Origin: Halorubrum aidingense JCM 13560
GTDB lineage: Archaea > Halobacteriota > Halobacteria > Halobacteriales > Haloferacaceae
Direction: 5' to 3'
Assembly (NCBI RefSeq): GCF_000336995.1
Contig: NZ_AOJI01000022.1
Span: 358,512 to 422,511 of the forward strand
DNA length: 64,000 nucleotides
Shown piece by piece: positions 42,721-52,099 of this stretch. Each line of letters starts with the position of its first letter. Position 1 is the first letter of the stretch. The notes under the pieces are model-generated. The model did no database searches, was not told the origin of the DNA, and saw nothing but the letters and a program-made list of their open reading frames with translations. The translations under genes were made by a program, and so were the position numbers.

Positions 42721-44823
42721 ATGAACTGGCAGGAGGCCGAACGGACGTTCACGGACGACGCCGTCGTCCGGGAGACGCTCCCGCGCATGTTCGAGCGGTC
42801 CGCCGATCGCCACGCCGACCGGCTCGCACAGCGGTACAAAGGCGGGATATACGACCGTTCGCTGGTCTCCGCGGGCGTGCTTTCGCCGGCCGACGCGGGC
42901 GAGTACGCCGACGTGACGTACGCCGAGATGCGCGCGATCGTTCGGCGCCTCGCCGCCGGCTTCCGAGCGATCGGCGTCGACGCCGACACGCGGGTCGCCC
43001 TCTACGCGCAGACCCGCATGGAGTGGGCACAGACCGACTTCGCCGCGCTGGCCGCCGGCGCGACCGTGACGACCGTGTACGCCTCCTCGTCGCCGAGTCA
43101 GGTGCGATACCTGCTCGCGGACCCGGAGGCGACCGTCGTGGTCGCCGAGAACCGCGACCTGCTCGACGAGGTGCTCGCCGTCGTCGACGACCTCCCCCAC
43201 GAGGTCGACGCCGTCGTCACCTTCGACGACGTCGACAGGGAGGACCTCGACGTCGGGGCGGACGCCGGCGCCGCCGGCGCGTCCTCGCTCGACGCAGACG
43301 ACGTGTACACGCTCGGCGAGGTCCACGAACTGGGGGCCGACGCCTTCGACCAAGCGACCTACGAGTCGTGGATCGACGCGATCGACCTCGACGACCTCGC
43401 GAGCCTCATCTACACGTCGGGTACGACGGGGCAACCCAAGGGCGTTCGACTCACGCACGCGAACTTCCGGGACAACGTCTCGCAGTGTTACCGGCGGTTC
43501 GCCGATCGCCCCGACCGCGACCCCGAGACGCCCGGGATCTCCGCCGCGTCGACGACGCTCTCGTTTCTCCCGCTCGCGCACGTCTTCGAGCGGATGGCCG
43601 GCCACTACATGATGTTCGCGGCGGGCGCGACCGTCGGGTACGCCGAGAGCCCGGACACGCTCCGGGAGGACTTCGGGCTCGTACGCCCGACGACGACGAC
43701 GAGCGTTCCGCGCGTCTACGAGAAGCTGTACGACGCGATCCGCGATCAGGCCAGCGCGTCGCCGGTGAAAGCGCGCATCTTCGAGTGGGCGGTCGACGTG
43801 GGACGGACCCACCACGAGACCGAGAATCCGGGAGTGATCCTCGACGCGAAGCGATCGCTCGCGGACGCGCTCGTCTTCTCGTCGGTTCGCGAGGCGATCG
43901 GCGGCAACGTCGACTTCTTCATCTCCGGCGGGGGGTCGCTGTCGGCGGAGCTGTGCGCGCTGTACCACGCGATGGACCTGCCGATACTGGAGGGGTACGG
44001 GCTCACCGAGACCTCGCCGGTGATCTGCGTCAACCCGCCCGAGGAGCCGAAGGTCGGGACCATCGGCCCGCCGGTGGTCGACACCGAAATCGCGATCGAC
44101 GGCTCGGTCGTCGGGGAGGAGGCCGCGGACGTGCCCGGCGACGTGGGCGAGCTCCTCGTGCGCGGCCCGCAGGTGACCGACGGCTACTGGAACAAGCCCG
44201 AGGCGACCGCCGAGGCGTTCACGGCGCCGGACCGGCTCCCGGACGACGCCGTCGTTGCGGGGACGGCGCCGGACGAGCGCGTCGGCGCGGGGAGCGGTGA
44301 CGAGGGCGACGACGAAGCGGGCGACGCGGCCGCCCGGCCGTGGTTCCACACCGGCGACATCGTACAGCTCCGGCCCGACGGCTACGTCGCCTTCCGGGAG
44401 CGCGCGAAGCAACTGCTCGTGCTCTCGACCGGGAAGAACGTCGCGCCGGGACCGATCGAAGACCGGTTCGCCGCGAACGAGTTCGTCGAGCAGTGCGTCG
44501 TGCTTGGCGACTCGCGGAAGTTCGTTTCCGCGCTGATCGTCCCGAACTTCGAGCGGGTCGAGTCGTGGGCGGAGACGCGCGGTATCGACATCCCCGGAGA
44601 TCGCAAAGCGATCTGTCGAGACCAGCGGGTCCGCGAGCGCATCCAAAAAGAGGTCGACCGCGTGAACGAGGAGTTCGAGCCGTACGAGCAGATCAAGCAG
44701 TTCCGGCTGGTTCCAGAGGAGTTCACCGAGGAGAACGACCTGCTCACCCCGACGATGAAAAAGAAGCGCCGGAACATCCTCGATCGATTCGCCGACGAGA
44801 TCGACGTTATTTATCAGGGGTGA
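42721..44823 (+). CDS. Long-chain acyl-CoA synthetase (AMP-forming)
   Basis: 700 residues from ATG at 42721 (MNWQEAERTF). Adenylate-forming enzyme: P-loop YTSGTTGQPK (231-240), LPLAHVFERMAGHYMMF, the GYGLTETSPVI A5 motif, GEL-VRGPQVTDGYWNKPEAT, TGDIVQLRPDGYVAFRERAKQLLVLSTGKNVAPGPIE and the C-terminal lysine region TPTMKKKRRNI. It activates fatty acids as acyl-AMP, then acyl-CoA, of FadD15/long-chain type. An acidic insert (about residues 520-545) is a halophile-type loop. Catabolic use of fatty acids is likely; no beta-oxidation genes are adjacent. Confidence 0.92.
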   Translation: MNWQEAERTFTDDAVVRETLPRMFERSADRHADRLAQRYKGGIYDRSLVSAGVLSPADAGEYADVTYAEMRAIVRRLAAGFRAIGVDADTRVALYAQTRMEWAQTDFAALAAGATVTTVYASSSPSQVRYLLADPEATVVVAENRDLLDEVLAVVDDLPHEVDAVVTFDDVDREDLDVGADAGAAGASSLDADDVYTLGEVHELGADAFDQATYESWIDAIDLDDLASLIYTSGTTGQPKGVRLTHANFRDNVSQCYRRFADRPDRDPETPGISAASTTLSFLPLAHVFERMAGHYMMFAAGATVGYAESPDTLREDFGLVRPTTTTSVPRVYEKLYDAIRDQASASPVKARIFEWAVDVGRTHHETENPGVILDAKRSLADALVFSSVREAIGGNVDFFISGGGSLSAELCALYHAMDLPILEGYGLTETSPVICVNPPEEPKVGTIGPPVVDTEIAIDGSVVGEEAADVPGDVGELLVRGPQVTDGYWNKPEATAEAFTAPDRLPDDAVVAGTAPDERVGAGSGDEGDDEAGDAAARPWFHTGDIVQLRPDGYVAFRERAKQLLVLSTGKNVAPGPIEDRFAANEFVEQCVVLGDSRKFVSALIVPNFERVESWAETRGIDIPGDRKAICRDQRVRERIQKEVDRVNEEFEPYEQIKQFRLVPEEFTEENDLLTPTMKKKRRNILDRFADEIDVIYQG

Positions 44824-45029
44824 GCGGCGGCAGGAGGAGGCGCCCGAGAGCGTCTCGCGAAGAGCGACCGGTGCGGTGTGGTCGGACCGCTCTCGCGCCG
44901 GAAACCGCTCCGAAGAGCGCCAGTAGGTTGGGCCTACCGGCCCGATGAGCAGTTCTGACCGAGTGACAGCTGCCACCGGGGCACCGGCGTCGGGTCGCGT
45001 CGGCGCCTCGGCGTCAGACGGTAACCGTC

Positions 45030-45209
45030 TCAGCGCCAGACGGCGAGCGAGACGTACGCGCCGTGGCGCGCCGTCACCCACTCGGTGGTCCGCTTCCCCT
45101 CGTCGGGGACTGCCGGGTGGAGGGTACACTCGTCCGGTCTGTCGTCGTACCGCGCGAACGTCGCCTCGATCGTCTCCTCCTGGCGTTGGGAGTCTTCGCT
45201 CGGTCTCAT
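45030..45209 (-). CDS. Small hypothetical protein (59 aa)
   Basis: ATG at 45207-45209 to TGA at 45030-45032. The sequence begins MRPSEDSQRQEETIEATFA and ends TEWVTARHGAYVSLAVWR. The single-Cys DECTLHPAVPDEGKRTTEWVTA core followed by a YVSL strand resembles a widespread haloarchaeal small-protein family of unknown function. Composition and reading direction (same strand as the next gene, e-MtaB, whose stop lies 64 bp away) support it. No metal site or membrane helix. Too short for most gene callers. Confidence 0.6.
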   Translation of the reverse strand: MRPSEDSQRQEETIEATFARYDDRPDECTLHPAVPDEGKRTTEWVTARHGAYVSLAVWR

Positions 45210-45273
45210 CGCTGGTTGCGCATGCGACTCCCCCCGATATGGTAATCCGGTCCCTAACGCCGACCGAAACGGG

Positions 45274-46593
45274 CTACACGGACGACGCCGCCGACTCCGC
45301 GAGGTCGTCCTCGACCGCGTCGTCGCTCTCGCCGTCGTCCTCGCCGACCGGATCGGCGAACGCGTAGACGGTGTTGTGGCCGGTCACCTCCACGGTGAGG
45401 AAATCGCCCACCGCGACGCCGCGCTCCGCCGCGTTCTGGACGATGATCTGGCGGTAGGCGCCGTCGCGACACTTCACGGAGTCGCCGGTGCCCTCCTCGA
45501 CGACGAGCGCCTCGAAGGTCTCGCCGACCATCGCTTCGTACGCCTCGCCGACGACCTCCATTTTCAGCTCGGACATCGCCTTCGAGCGCTCCTTTTTCAC
45601 CGTCCCGCCGAGCCCCTTCATGTCGGCGGCGTCGGTGCCGGGACGCTTCGAGAAGCGGGTGACGTTGATCTTCTCGGGGCGGACCTCTGCGAGCAGGTCC
45701 ATCGACCGCTCGTGGTCGGCGGCCGTCTCCGTCGGGAAGCCGACGATGAAGTCGGTCGAGAGGGTCCAGTGGTCGAGCCGGTCGTCGAATTCGGCGACGA
45801 CCTCGCGGAACTTGTCGACCCGGTGTTGCCGGCGCATGTCGGCCAGAACCTCGTCCGAGCCCGACTGGACCGGGGCGTGGATGAAGTTGTACAGCTCCTC
45901 GTTGCGCGCGAACACGCCGACCAGTTCCTCGTGGATCCCGTGGATCCCGCCTGGGTTCGCCATGCCGAGGCGGACCCGGAACTCGCCGTCGATGTCGCAG
46001 ATGCGGTCGAGCAGCTCCGGCAGCTTGCGGTCCCCGTTGTCCCAGCCGTAGACGCCGGTGTCCTGGCCGGTCACGCGGATCTCCTTCGCGCCGGCGTGGA
46101 CCAGCGCTCGGGCCTTCTCGACGTTCTCCTCGACGGACGGGGAGTCGACCCGGCCCGTCGCGAACTTCGTGATGCAGTACGAGCAGTTGCTCATGCAGCC
46201 GCGAGCGATGGGGAGGATGCCGACGACGCCGTCCAAGACGGGCTCCGCGTCGGGGGTGACCGTCGGACACTCGCCGTTGAGCGCGTAGGTCGGCACCTCG
46301 TCCCAGTGGAGGATCTCGGCGTCGATCTCGGCCTCACGGAACTGCTCGCCCTGCGCGAGCGCCATGCAGCCGGTGACGACGAGGTCCGACGTCTCCGCGG
46401 CCAGTTCCTCGGCGCGCCGCAGCATGTTCCGCTCCGTCTTCTCGACGACCGTACAGGTGTTGAGAATGGCGACGTCGGCGTCTTCGGGGCCCTCGGCCGG
46501 CCGATGACCGCCGTCGCGAAGCGCGCGCTCGATCTCCCGGCTCTCACCCCGGTTCGAACTACAGCCGTACGTTTCGATGTGATACGTCGCCAT
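45274..46593 (-). CDS. tRNA t6A37 methylthiotransferase (e-MtaB/CDKAL1 type)
   Basis: 439 residues. Radical-SAM methylthiotransferase: N-terminal MTTase domain with Cys11, Cys47 and Cys76 (GCSSN, NTCTV, TGCMA) for one 4Fe-4S cluster; radical-SAM cluster CMSNCSYC with C133, C137 and C140; C-terminal TRAM-like domain (FEALVVEEGTGDSVKCRDGAYRQIIV). The archaeal and eukaryotic e-MtaB group adds the ms2 group to t6A37 of tRNAs reading ANN codons (EC 2.8.4.5). A long acidic tail ends the protein. The tRNA-Ser gene lies 65 bp upstream. Confidence 0.93.
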   Translation of the reverse strand: MATYHIETYGCSSNRGESREIERALRDGGHRPAEGPEDADVAILNTCTVVEKTERNMLRRAEELAAETSDLVVTGCMALAQGEQFREAEIDAEILHWDEVPTYALNGECPTVTPDAEPVLDGVVGILPIARGCMSNCSYCITKFATGRVDSPSVEENVEKARALVHAGAKEIRVTGQDTGVYGWDNGDRKLPELLDRICDIDGEFRVRLGMANPGGIHGIHEELVGVFARNEELYNFIHAPVQSGSDEVLADMRRQHRVDKFREVVAEFDDRLDHWTLSTDFIVGFPTETAADHERSMDLLAEVRPEKINVTRFSKRPGTDAADMKGLGGTVKKERSKAMSELKMEVVGEAYEAMVGETFEALVVEEGTGDSVKCRDGAYRQIIVQNAAERGVAVGDFLTVEVTGHNTVYAFADPVGEDDGESDDAVEDDLAESAASSV

Positions 46594-46658
46594 CGAGTGG
46601 GCGCACTACTCGATGCGCGGCCAAAAGGACGACGGATCGGGGTCGGGCGCCTCGGAGG

Positions 46659-46742
46659 CGGTGGGAGTGGGATTCGAACCGACGAGGCCTTTCAGCCACC
46701 TGCTTTCCAGGCAGGCACGTTCGTCCACTCTGTCATCCCACC
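46659..46742 (-). tRNA. tRNA-Ser(GGA)
   Basis: 84 nt on the minus strand. Acceptor stem GGTGGGA / TCCCACC followed by discriminator G (serine identity); anticodon loop CTGGAAA gives anticodon GGA (46706-46708) on stem CCTGC/GCAGG; the long variable arm (about TGGCTGAAAGGCCT) marks a class II tRNA; T loop TTCGAAT. The T stem has one apparent C-C mismatch. CCA is not encoded. It reads UCC/UCU codons. Confidence 0.93.
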
Positions 46743-46817
46743 GGTGGACTTCTCGGTCCGTGAAGCGGGTTGCGGAGCGGTATCGGGGCCGACCGATCGA
46801 CGCCGCCCCGACCCGCT

Positions 46818-47225
46818 TCAGTTCTCGGCGTCGACGAGTTCGAAGAGACTCCCCCAGTTTTCGGTGTCTTCGCTCTCGGGGAGCAGATCCCTGAGCTGGT
46901 GGAAGTCCGATTCGGGGACTTGCGACCGAACGACGTCCATGATTACCCGAGCGTGATAGGCCGCGTCGGCCGGGTCCGCTCGCTCGATCTCGCTCACCCG
47001 GTCGACGAACTCCTGCCAGTCGAAGCGCTGGCCGTGTTCGTCGACCGCGCCCGTCGGGTACCACTTGATCTCGATCGGTAGCGACGCGGCGAGGTCCTCC
47101 GCGTTCCCCTCCGGGATGCGCTGACCGAGCGTCATGAGCGTCGCCCGGATCGCCCGCACCGTCTCTCCCGTCCCGGGCAGCTCGAGGCGATGCTGTACTT
47201 CGCCGGTGAACTCATCGAAGTTCAT
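46818..47225 (-). CDS. DUF2267 family protein
   Basis: 135 residues from ATG at 47223-47225 (MNFDEFTGEVQHRLELPG). The family pattern is clear: ETVRAIRATLMTLGQRIPEGNAEDLAASLPIEIKWY, then DWQEFVDRVSEIERADPADAAYHARVIMDVVRSQVPESDFHQLRDLLPES. Repeats of this type form a helical bundle. Function unknown; DUF2267 proteins often occur near stress genes. A single gene between deoC and tRNA-Ser. Confidence 0.9.
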   Translation of the reverse strand: MNFDEFTGEVQHRLELPGTGETVRAIRATLMTLGQRIPEGNAEDLAASLPIEIKWYPTGAVDEHGQRFDWQEFVDRVSEIERADPADAAYHARVIMDVVRSQVPESDFHQLRDLLPESEDTENWGSLFELVDAEN

Positions 47226-47339
47226 ACGCGGACGTACACCCCGGAAGAATGTCAATTGTACTAATAGTTTTACCGGCTGGAGACCGAACCGCCGGAGCCC
47301 GATCGACGACGAGACGGCACCGGCGGTAGAAATCGGTGC

Positions 47340-48011
47340 CTACCGCGTCGTTTCGCAGATCGCGACCCCCGAAGAGGCGCCGATCCGAGTCGCCCCTGCG
47401 GCCACCATCTCGAGCGCCTCGTCGAAGCTGGATATCCCGCCCGACGCCTTGATTTCGGTGGCTGAACCGATCGCGTCTCGGATCGCGGTTATCTCTCCGG
47501 CGTCCGTCGGACCGTCGTACCCGACGGCCGTCTTCACGAAGTCGGCGCCGCCCGCTTCGACGAGTTCGGCGGCTCGGCGTATCTCCGGGGGTGTCAGTGT
47601 CGGTGATTCGATGATGCATTTCAGCGTCTTCTCGCCGACCGCGTCTTTGACCGCGCTGACGTCGTCGACGACGAGATCGTCGTCGCCGTTCGCGAACGCG
47701 GTTCTGTTCATCACCATGTCGAACTCGTCGACGTGCTCGAGGAGCGCTTCGACTTCGCTTCGCTTGGCGTTCGAGTTCTGTATCCCGTACGGGAACCCGA
47801 TCACCGCGACGACGTTCGCTTCCCCGTCGAGCAGTTCGCTTACGAGCGGTGCGTGGTACGGAACGACGACGGCCGAGCAGAACCCGTATTCGAGAACCTC
47901 CTCACAGAGCGTTCGGATCTCCGCTTCGGTCGCGGTCGGATCGACGTTCGTGTGGTCGATTATCGACGCGATTCGGCCTGGATCGGCTCGGAGAGTCTCT
48001 TCTAAGGACAT
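47340..48011 (-). CDS. deoC: Deoxyribose-phosphate aldolase
   Basis: 223 residues of a class I aldolase (EC 4.1.2.4) that splits 2-deoxyribose-5-phosphate into acetaldehyde and glyceraldehyde-3-phosphate. The Schiff-base Lys160 (GADFVKTAVGY), Asp98 (EFDMVMN) and Lys188 (EIKASGGI) are in place. It supports deoxynucleoside breakdown together with other nucleoside genes in the window, though they are not clustered. The GC content of this stretch appears slightly lower than its neighbours. Full length; start MSLEETLRADPGRIASIIDHT is standard. Confidence 0.95.
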   Translation of the reverse strand: MSLEETLRADPGRIASIIDHTNVDPTATEAEIRTLCEEVLEYGFCSAVVVPYHAPLVSELLDGEANVVAVIGFPYGIQNSNAKRSEVEALLEHVDEFDMVMNRTAFANGDDDLVVDDVSAVKDAVGEKTLKCIIESPTLTPPEIRRAAELVEAGGADFVKTAVGYDGPTDAGEITAIRDAIGSATEIKASGGISSFDEALEMVAAGATRIGASSGVAICETTR

Positions 48012-48092
48012 GTCTCCTCCTTGTGTTCGAGCCGGTAAGTATGTATTCTGGTTGAAAAGTGGCGTCGAGGGCCGGCCCGCGTAGTCCCGGTG

Positions 48093-48434
48093 TTAGTCCT
48101 CTGCGACCGCCGTCGCCGTCGGCGCCTCCGCGTCCGGCTCCGAGGCGGTCTCCGGTTCGACCTCCGACGCGGCCGCCGCTTCGGGGTCCGTCGGGCGCTC
48201 CGATTCGGGGACGGTCGAATACACCGATCGGCGGGCGTCACGGGGGCACAGCCCCTCCTCGACGAGTCCGACCTCGGTGAGCTTCTCCACCGCGAACCTG
48301 ACGGTCCGCGTGGAGAGGCGGGTTTCCTCGGCGAGCCCGGTCTGGTCGAACCGGCCCTCCTCGTCGAGGACGTAGTAGACCAACTTGGCGCTCGGCGGGA
48401 GCGGCGCGAGTAGCTCGCGGGTGCCGTCGTCCAT
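48093..48434 (-). CDS. Winged-helix regulator (MarR/TrmB-like)
   Basis: 113 residues from ATG at 48432-48434 (MDDGTRELLAPLPPSAK). A winged helix lies at about residues 14-70: AKLVYYVLDEEGRFDQTGLAEETRLSTRTVRFAVEKLTEVGLVEE. An acidic Ala/Glu-rich tail (from about 80) is disordered. Cys in GLCPRDARRSVY is single. The effector and targets are unknown. It is separated from the histidine kinase end by 113 bp that hold a CTTATAAAT palindrome. Confidence 0.85.
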   Translation of the reverse strand: MDDGTRELLAPLPPSAKLVYYVLDEEGRFDQTGLAEETRLSTRTVRFAVEKLTEVGLVEEGLCPRDARRSVYSTVPESERPTDPEAAAASEVEPETASEPDAEAPTATAVAED

Positions 48435-48505
48435 GTGCGTTACACACGGGCGAATCGGGCATAATCGTGGCCCGGGTGTGCGCGCCCGTCGCACGCCAGC
48501 CGTGG

Positions 48506-48518
48506 CCTTATAAATGAG
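48506..48518. promoter_or_regulatory. Isolated TTATAAA palindrome identical to the start of repeat copy A
   Basis: CCTTATAAATGAG here is identical to the 13 bases that open repeat copy A (8952-8964), but the element itself does not follow. It may be an ordinary TATA box for the regulator gene (minus strand) or an unoccupied site. Listed because of the exact match. Confidence 0.3.
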
Positions 48519-48547
48519 ACCGGTTCGGGACCGAATTCGGGCGGGAC

Positions 48548-51130
48548 TCACGCGTCGGTCGTGAACTCGAACCACGCGCCGTCGCGGTCGTCGATCGCGA
48601 GCGTCCAGCCGTGTGCCGTCGCGATCTCGCGGACGATGGCGAGTCCGAGCCCGGTGCCGTGCGGGTCGCCGGAGACGCCGTACGCGGTCGCCTCCTCGGG
48701 GTCGACGTCGAACCCCGGCCCGTCGTCAGCGACGTAGAACCCGTCCGGCAGCGCCCCGACGGTGACGGTGACGCCCGAGTTCGACCCGTCGCCCTCGTCA
48801 CCCTCCGCGGCGCCGTGTTCGACGCTATTGGTAAACAGGTTCTCCAGCAGCGTCCGGAGCCGCTCCGGGTCGGCGTCGATCTCGACGCCGCTCGGCGGCG
48901 GGTCGAGCGTCGCCGTCCCGGTGTCGACGGTCCCCCACGCGCTGGCGGCCGCTTCGGCGAGGTCGACTCGCTCGGAGTCGTCGACGGTCCGTCCCTGTCG
49001 CGTCAGCGCCAACAGGTCGTCGATGAGCTGGGCCATCCGGTCGTGCGCGTCCTCGATCTGGTCGAGTTCGCGCACCGCGTCCTCGTCGTCGACGAGGCGC
49101 CGACCCAGTTCGAGCCGGCCGGCCGCGACGGTGAGCGGGTTCCGCAGGTCGTGTGAGACCAGCCCGGTGAACTTCTCTAAGCGATCGACCTCTCGCTGTA
49201 ACGCCGCGTCGCGCTCGCGGAGCTGTTCGGTCCGCTCGGCGTGACGGAGCGCGACGGCGACGTTGGCGCCCAACACCCGAGCCAGTTGGACCGCGGTGTC
49301 GTCGAAGAACCCCGGCTCGCGCGAGCCCAGCGGCATGACGCCGTGGTCACCGAGCGGGACGACGAGCAGGCTTCGGAGGTCGCCGTAGCCAACGACCGTG
49401 TCGACCGCGTCGAGATCGTCGACGACGACCGGTTCGCCCGTTTCGAACGCCTCCCAGATGAGGCTCTCTCCCGGGCCGAACGACGGGCGGTCGCCCATCG
49501 CGTCGGTCGCCTCCTCGCTGATGGCGGTCGGACACAGCGTGTTCGCGTCGGCGTCGTACAGGCGGACGCCGCTGCTCGGGAACTCGAGGATGTCGATCGC
49601 CGCCCGCGCGGCGATCGCGGCGATCTCCTCGCGGCCGCCGCCGCGGAACATCTCGCGGGTCGTTTCGTGGAGCTTCCGGAGGGTCCGCTCGACGCGTTTC
49701 TGCTCGCCGATGTCGGCGTAGACGTTGTACACCGTCGTCTCCGCCGACCGCTCGATCGGGATGACGCTGAGGATGAAGTCCCGGAGCCCGTCCGTCGTGT
49801 GGCGGCGAACCTCGACGCGGAGCGGCTCGTCGTCGGCGAGGACCGCGCCGGGCGAGAGCGGGTCGACGTCCGACGGGATGATCCCGTCGCGGATCTCCTG
49901 GTACCCGTGGTCGGCCGCCGCGTACCCGAACGTCGCCTCGAAGGCGTCGTTCGTCGCGTCGAGCCGCCGTCTCCCGTCGTCGGTCGCGACCGTCCGCGCG
50001 ACCGGTAGCGGAAGGTCCTCGAACAGGGCCGCCAACCGGTCTCGCTCCGCGCGGAGCGTCGCCTCCGTCTCGATCTGTTCGATGGCGTCGGCCGCGTGGG
50101 CGGCCAACAGCTCCGCGAACTCGACGTCTCGCTCGTCGAACGCGGCGTACCCGTCCGAGACGGCCTGAAACACCCCCCAGGAGCCGATCGGGACGCTGAT
50201 CGCCGATTGGATATCGTCCGCGACCGGATCGGCCACGCGCGTTCCGTCGACGCGATCGGACGCGAACCGATCGTCCGCCCGCCGGGTGCCGTCCACCGTT
50301 TCGCCGCCCTCACTCGAACCGGGAGCCGGTCGCCCGGGGTTGTCCGGGTCTTCCAAGTCGTCCGGATCCGCGGGGTCGACACTGAGGTTGTCGACCACCA
50401 TGGTCCGCTCTTCGGCCGCCGTCGTCCCGACGACGCCCTCGCCGAGCGAGAACACCCGGACTTCGTCCTCACCGACGCTCTCCGACAGGACGGCGGGAAC
50501 GAGTTGATCCCCCCGCCGACGAGCGCTCATACAGCGGTCGAACCGGAGGATGTCCTCGGCGGCGTCGACGAGCCGATCGAACACCTCGGTGACGCTCTCG
50601 GCGCCCGACACGTCGGAGGCGAACTCGTGTATCGCGGTGACCTTCGCGTTCACGTCCTGGAGGTCGCGCTCCGCTCGCCGGCGGTTCAGAGCGTTTTCCA
50701 CGCTGTGCGCGAGCATCTCGTAGCGGTCCCGCCCGACCCCCTTCTGGAGGTAGTCGGTGACGCCCGCCGAGATCGCCTCGCTCGCGATCTCTTCGCTTCC
50801 CTTCCCGGTGAACAACACGAAGGGCAGGCCGGGGTCGACGGCGCGGGCCGCGGCGAGGAACTCCAGCCCGTTCATCCCCGGCATGTCGTAGTCGCTGACG
50901 ACGCAGTCGACCCGTTCGGATTCGACGACCGCGAGCGCGTCGGCCGGATCGGTCCGCGTCACGGTCTCCACGCGGTCCGCGAGGCGCTCGACGTAGATCG
51001 CCGCCAGATCGGCCGCCCCCGGTTCGTCGTCGACGAAGAGGACGCGGCGCGGGCCGCCGCCGGCCGGTTCCGAACCGCCGAAGGGAGCGTCCGCTACGCC
51101 GTCGCGGTCGCCTCCGGACCCGGGATCCAT
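48548..51130 (-). CDS. Hybrid sensor: receiver-GAF-PAS-GAF-histidine kinase
   Basis: 860 residues. Domains in order: receiver (about 28-145) with phospho-Asp80, Thr108 and Lys130; GAF (about 165-355); PAS (about 360-480); GAF (about 495-640); HisKA with H-box FTGLVSHDLRNPL (phospho-His660); HATPase with N-box NLFTNSV (764-770), G1 DDGPGF (802-807) and G2 GTGLGL (825-830). No transmembrane helix, so it senses an intracellular signal. The N-terminal receiver suggests input from another kinase, as in haloarchaeal Bat- or HoxA-like sensors, but no effector gene adjoins. Signal unknown. Confidence 0.93.
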   Translation of the reverse strand: MDPGSGGDRDGVADAPFGGSEPAGGGPRRVLFVDDEPGAADLAAIYVERLADRVETVTRTDPADALAVVESERVDCVVSDYDMPGMNGLEFLAAARAVDPGLPFVLFTGKGSEEIASEAISAGVTDYLQKGVGRDRYEMLAHSVENALNRRRAERDLQDVNAKVTAIHEFASDVSGAESVTEVFDRLVDAAEDILRFDRCMSARRRGDQLVPAVLSESVGEDEVRVFSLGEGVVGTTAAEERTMVVDNLSVDPADPDDLEDPDNPGRPAPGSSEGGETVDGTRRADDRFASDRVDGTRVADPVADDIQSAISVPIGSWGVFQAVSDGYAAFDERDVEFAELLAAHAADAIEQIETEATLRAERDRLAALFEDLPLPVARTVATDDGRRRLDATNDAFEATFGYAAADHGYQEIRDGIIPSDVDPLSPGAVLADDEPLRVEVRRHTTDGLRDFILSVIPIERSAETTVYNVYADIGEQKRVERTLRKLHETTREMFRGGGREEIAAIAARAAIDILEFPSSGVRLYDADANTLCPTAISEEATDAMGDRPSFGPGESLIWEAFETGEPVVVDDLDAVDTVVGYGDLRSLLVVPLGDHGVMPLGSREPGFFDDTAVQLARVLGANVAVALRHAERTEQLRERDAALQREVDRLEKFTGLVSHDLRNPLTVAAGRLELGRRLVDDEDAVRELDQIEDAHDRMAQLIDDLLALTRQGRTVDDSERVDLAEAAASAWGTVDTGTATLDPPPSGVEIDADPERLRTLLENLFTNSVEHGAAEGDEGDGSNSGVTVTVGALPDGFYVADDGPGFDVDPEEATAYGVSGDPHGTGLGLAIVREIATAHGWTLAIDDRDGAWFEFTTDA

Positions 51131-51229
51131 GCCTGCAGGTCACACCACGGGTAATTTTACCTTTCGCTCCGATGACCGAAACTGAGAACCCCGAAAAACG
51201 GCGGTGAGTCGGACGGGTGAGTCGGCTCG

Positions 51230-52099
51230 CTACAGGAAGTCTTCGACGTGGTCGGCGACTTCCTCGGGGGTGTCGCCGACGGGGACGCCCGCGTTGTTGA
51301 GCGCGTCGATCTTCGACTGCGCCGTGCCCGTGCCGGAGCCGGAGACGATGGCGCCCGCGTGGCCCATCCGCTTGCCCGGCGGCGCGGTCCGACCGGCGAT
51401 GAAGCCGGTGACCGGCGTGTCCATGTGCTCGCCGATGAACTTCGCGGCCTGCTCTTCGTCCTCGCCGCCGATCTCGCCGCACATCACGACCGCGTCGGTC
51501 TCGTTGTCGGCCTCGAACGCCTCCAAAGCGTCGATGAAGGAGGTCCCGATGATCGGGTCCCCGCCGATGCCGATGGCGGTCGTCTGGCCGATCCCGCGCT
51601 CGGTGAGGTTATCGACGACCTGGTAGGTGAGCGTCCCCGACCGGGAGACGAGCCCCACGTTGCCCTCGGAGAAGATGTTGCCGGGCAGGATGCCGAGCTT
51701 CGCCTCGCCGGGCGTGATGATCCCGGGGCAGTTCGGACCGAGCAGCCGCGTGTCGGTCTCGCTCAGTCGCTTGTTCACCTTCGCCATGTCCTGAGTCGGG
51801 ATGCCCTCGGTGATCGCGACGGCGAGGTCGAGGTCGGTGTCGAGCGCCTCGAAGATCGCGTCGCCGGCGAACGCCGGCGGCACGAAGATGACGGACGCGT
51901 CCGCGTTCTCCGCCTCCACGGCCTCGTCGACGGTGTCGTAGACGGGGACGCCGTCGACCTCTTGGCCGCCCTTCCCGGGGACCGCGCCGGCGACGACGTT
52001 GGTTCCGTACTCGATCATCTGGCCGGCGTGGAACTTCCCTTCCCCGCCGGTGATCCCCTGTACCACGACGCGCGTGTCGTCGTCGACGAAAATGCTCAT
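51230..52099 (-). CDS. sucD: Succinate--CoA ligase, alpha subunit
   Basis: 289 residues (EC 6.2.1.5). Contains the CoA-binding Rossmann start ([18 protein letters not shown]), [19 protein letters not shown] and the phosphorylated His247 ([14 protein letters not shown]). It overlaps sucC by 4 bp (ATGA), with a GGAGGTGA Shine-Dalgarno sequence (52104-52111) just upstream of its start, one of the clear cases of SD use in this window. Works with SucC in the TCA cycle to make ATP or GTP from succinyl-CoA. Confidence 0.97.
   Translation of the reverse strand: MSIFVDDDTRVVVQGITGGEGKFHAGQMIEYGTNVVAGAVPGKGGQEVDGVPVYDTVDEAVEAENADASVIFVPPAFAGDAIFEALDTDLDLAVAITEGIPTQDMAKVNKRLSETDTRLLGPNCPGIITPGEAKLGILPGNIFSEGNVGLVSRSGTLTYQVVDNLTERGIGQTTAIGIGGDPIIGTSFIDALEAFEADNETDAVVMCGEIGGEDEEQAAKFIGEHMDTPVTGFIAGRTAPPGKRMGHAGAIVSGSGTGTAQSKIDALNNAGVPVGDTPEEVADHVEDFL

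Noticed and set aside
41145..44300. Very long open frame (over 1000 codons) on the plus strand
   Set aside because: It spans two real genes, the helicase (antisense) and the acyl-CoA synthetase (another frame). Its translation is Arg-rich without family motifs, a known artefact of high-GC genomes.
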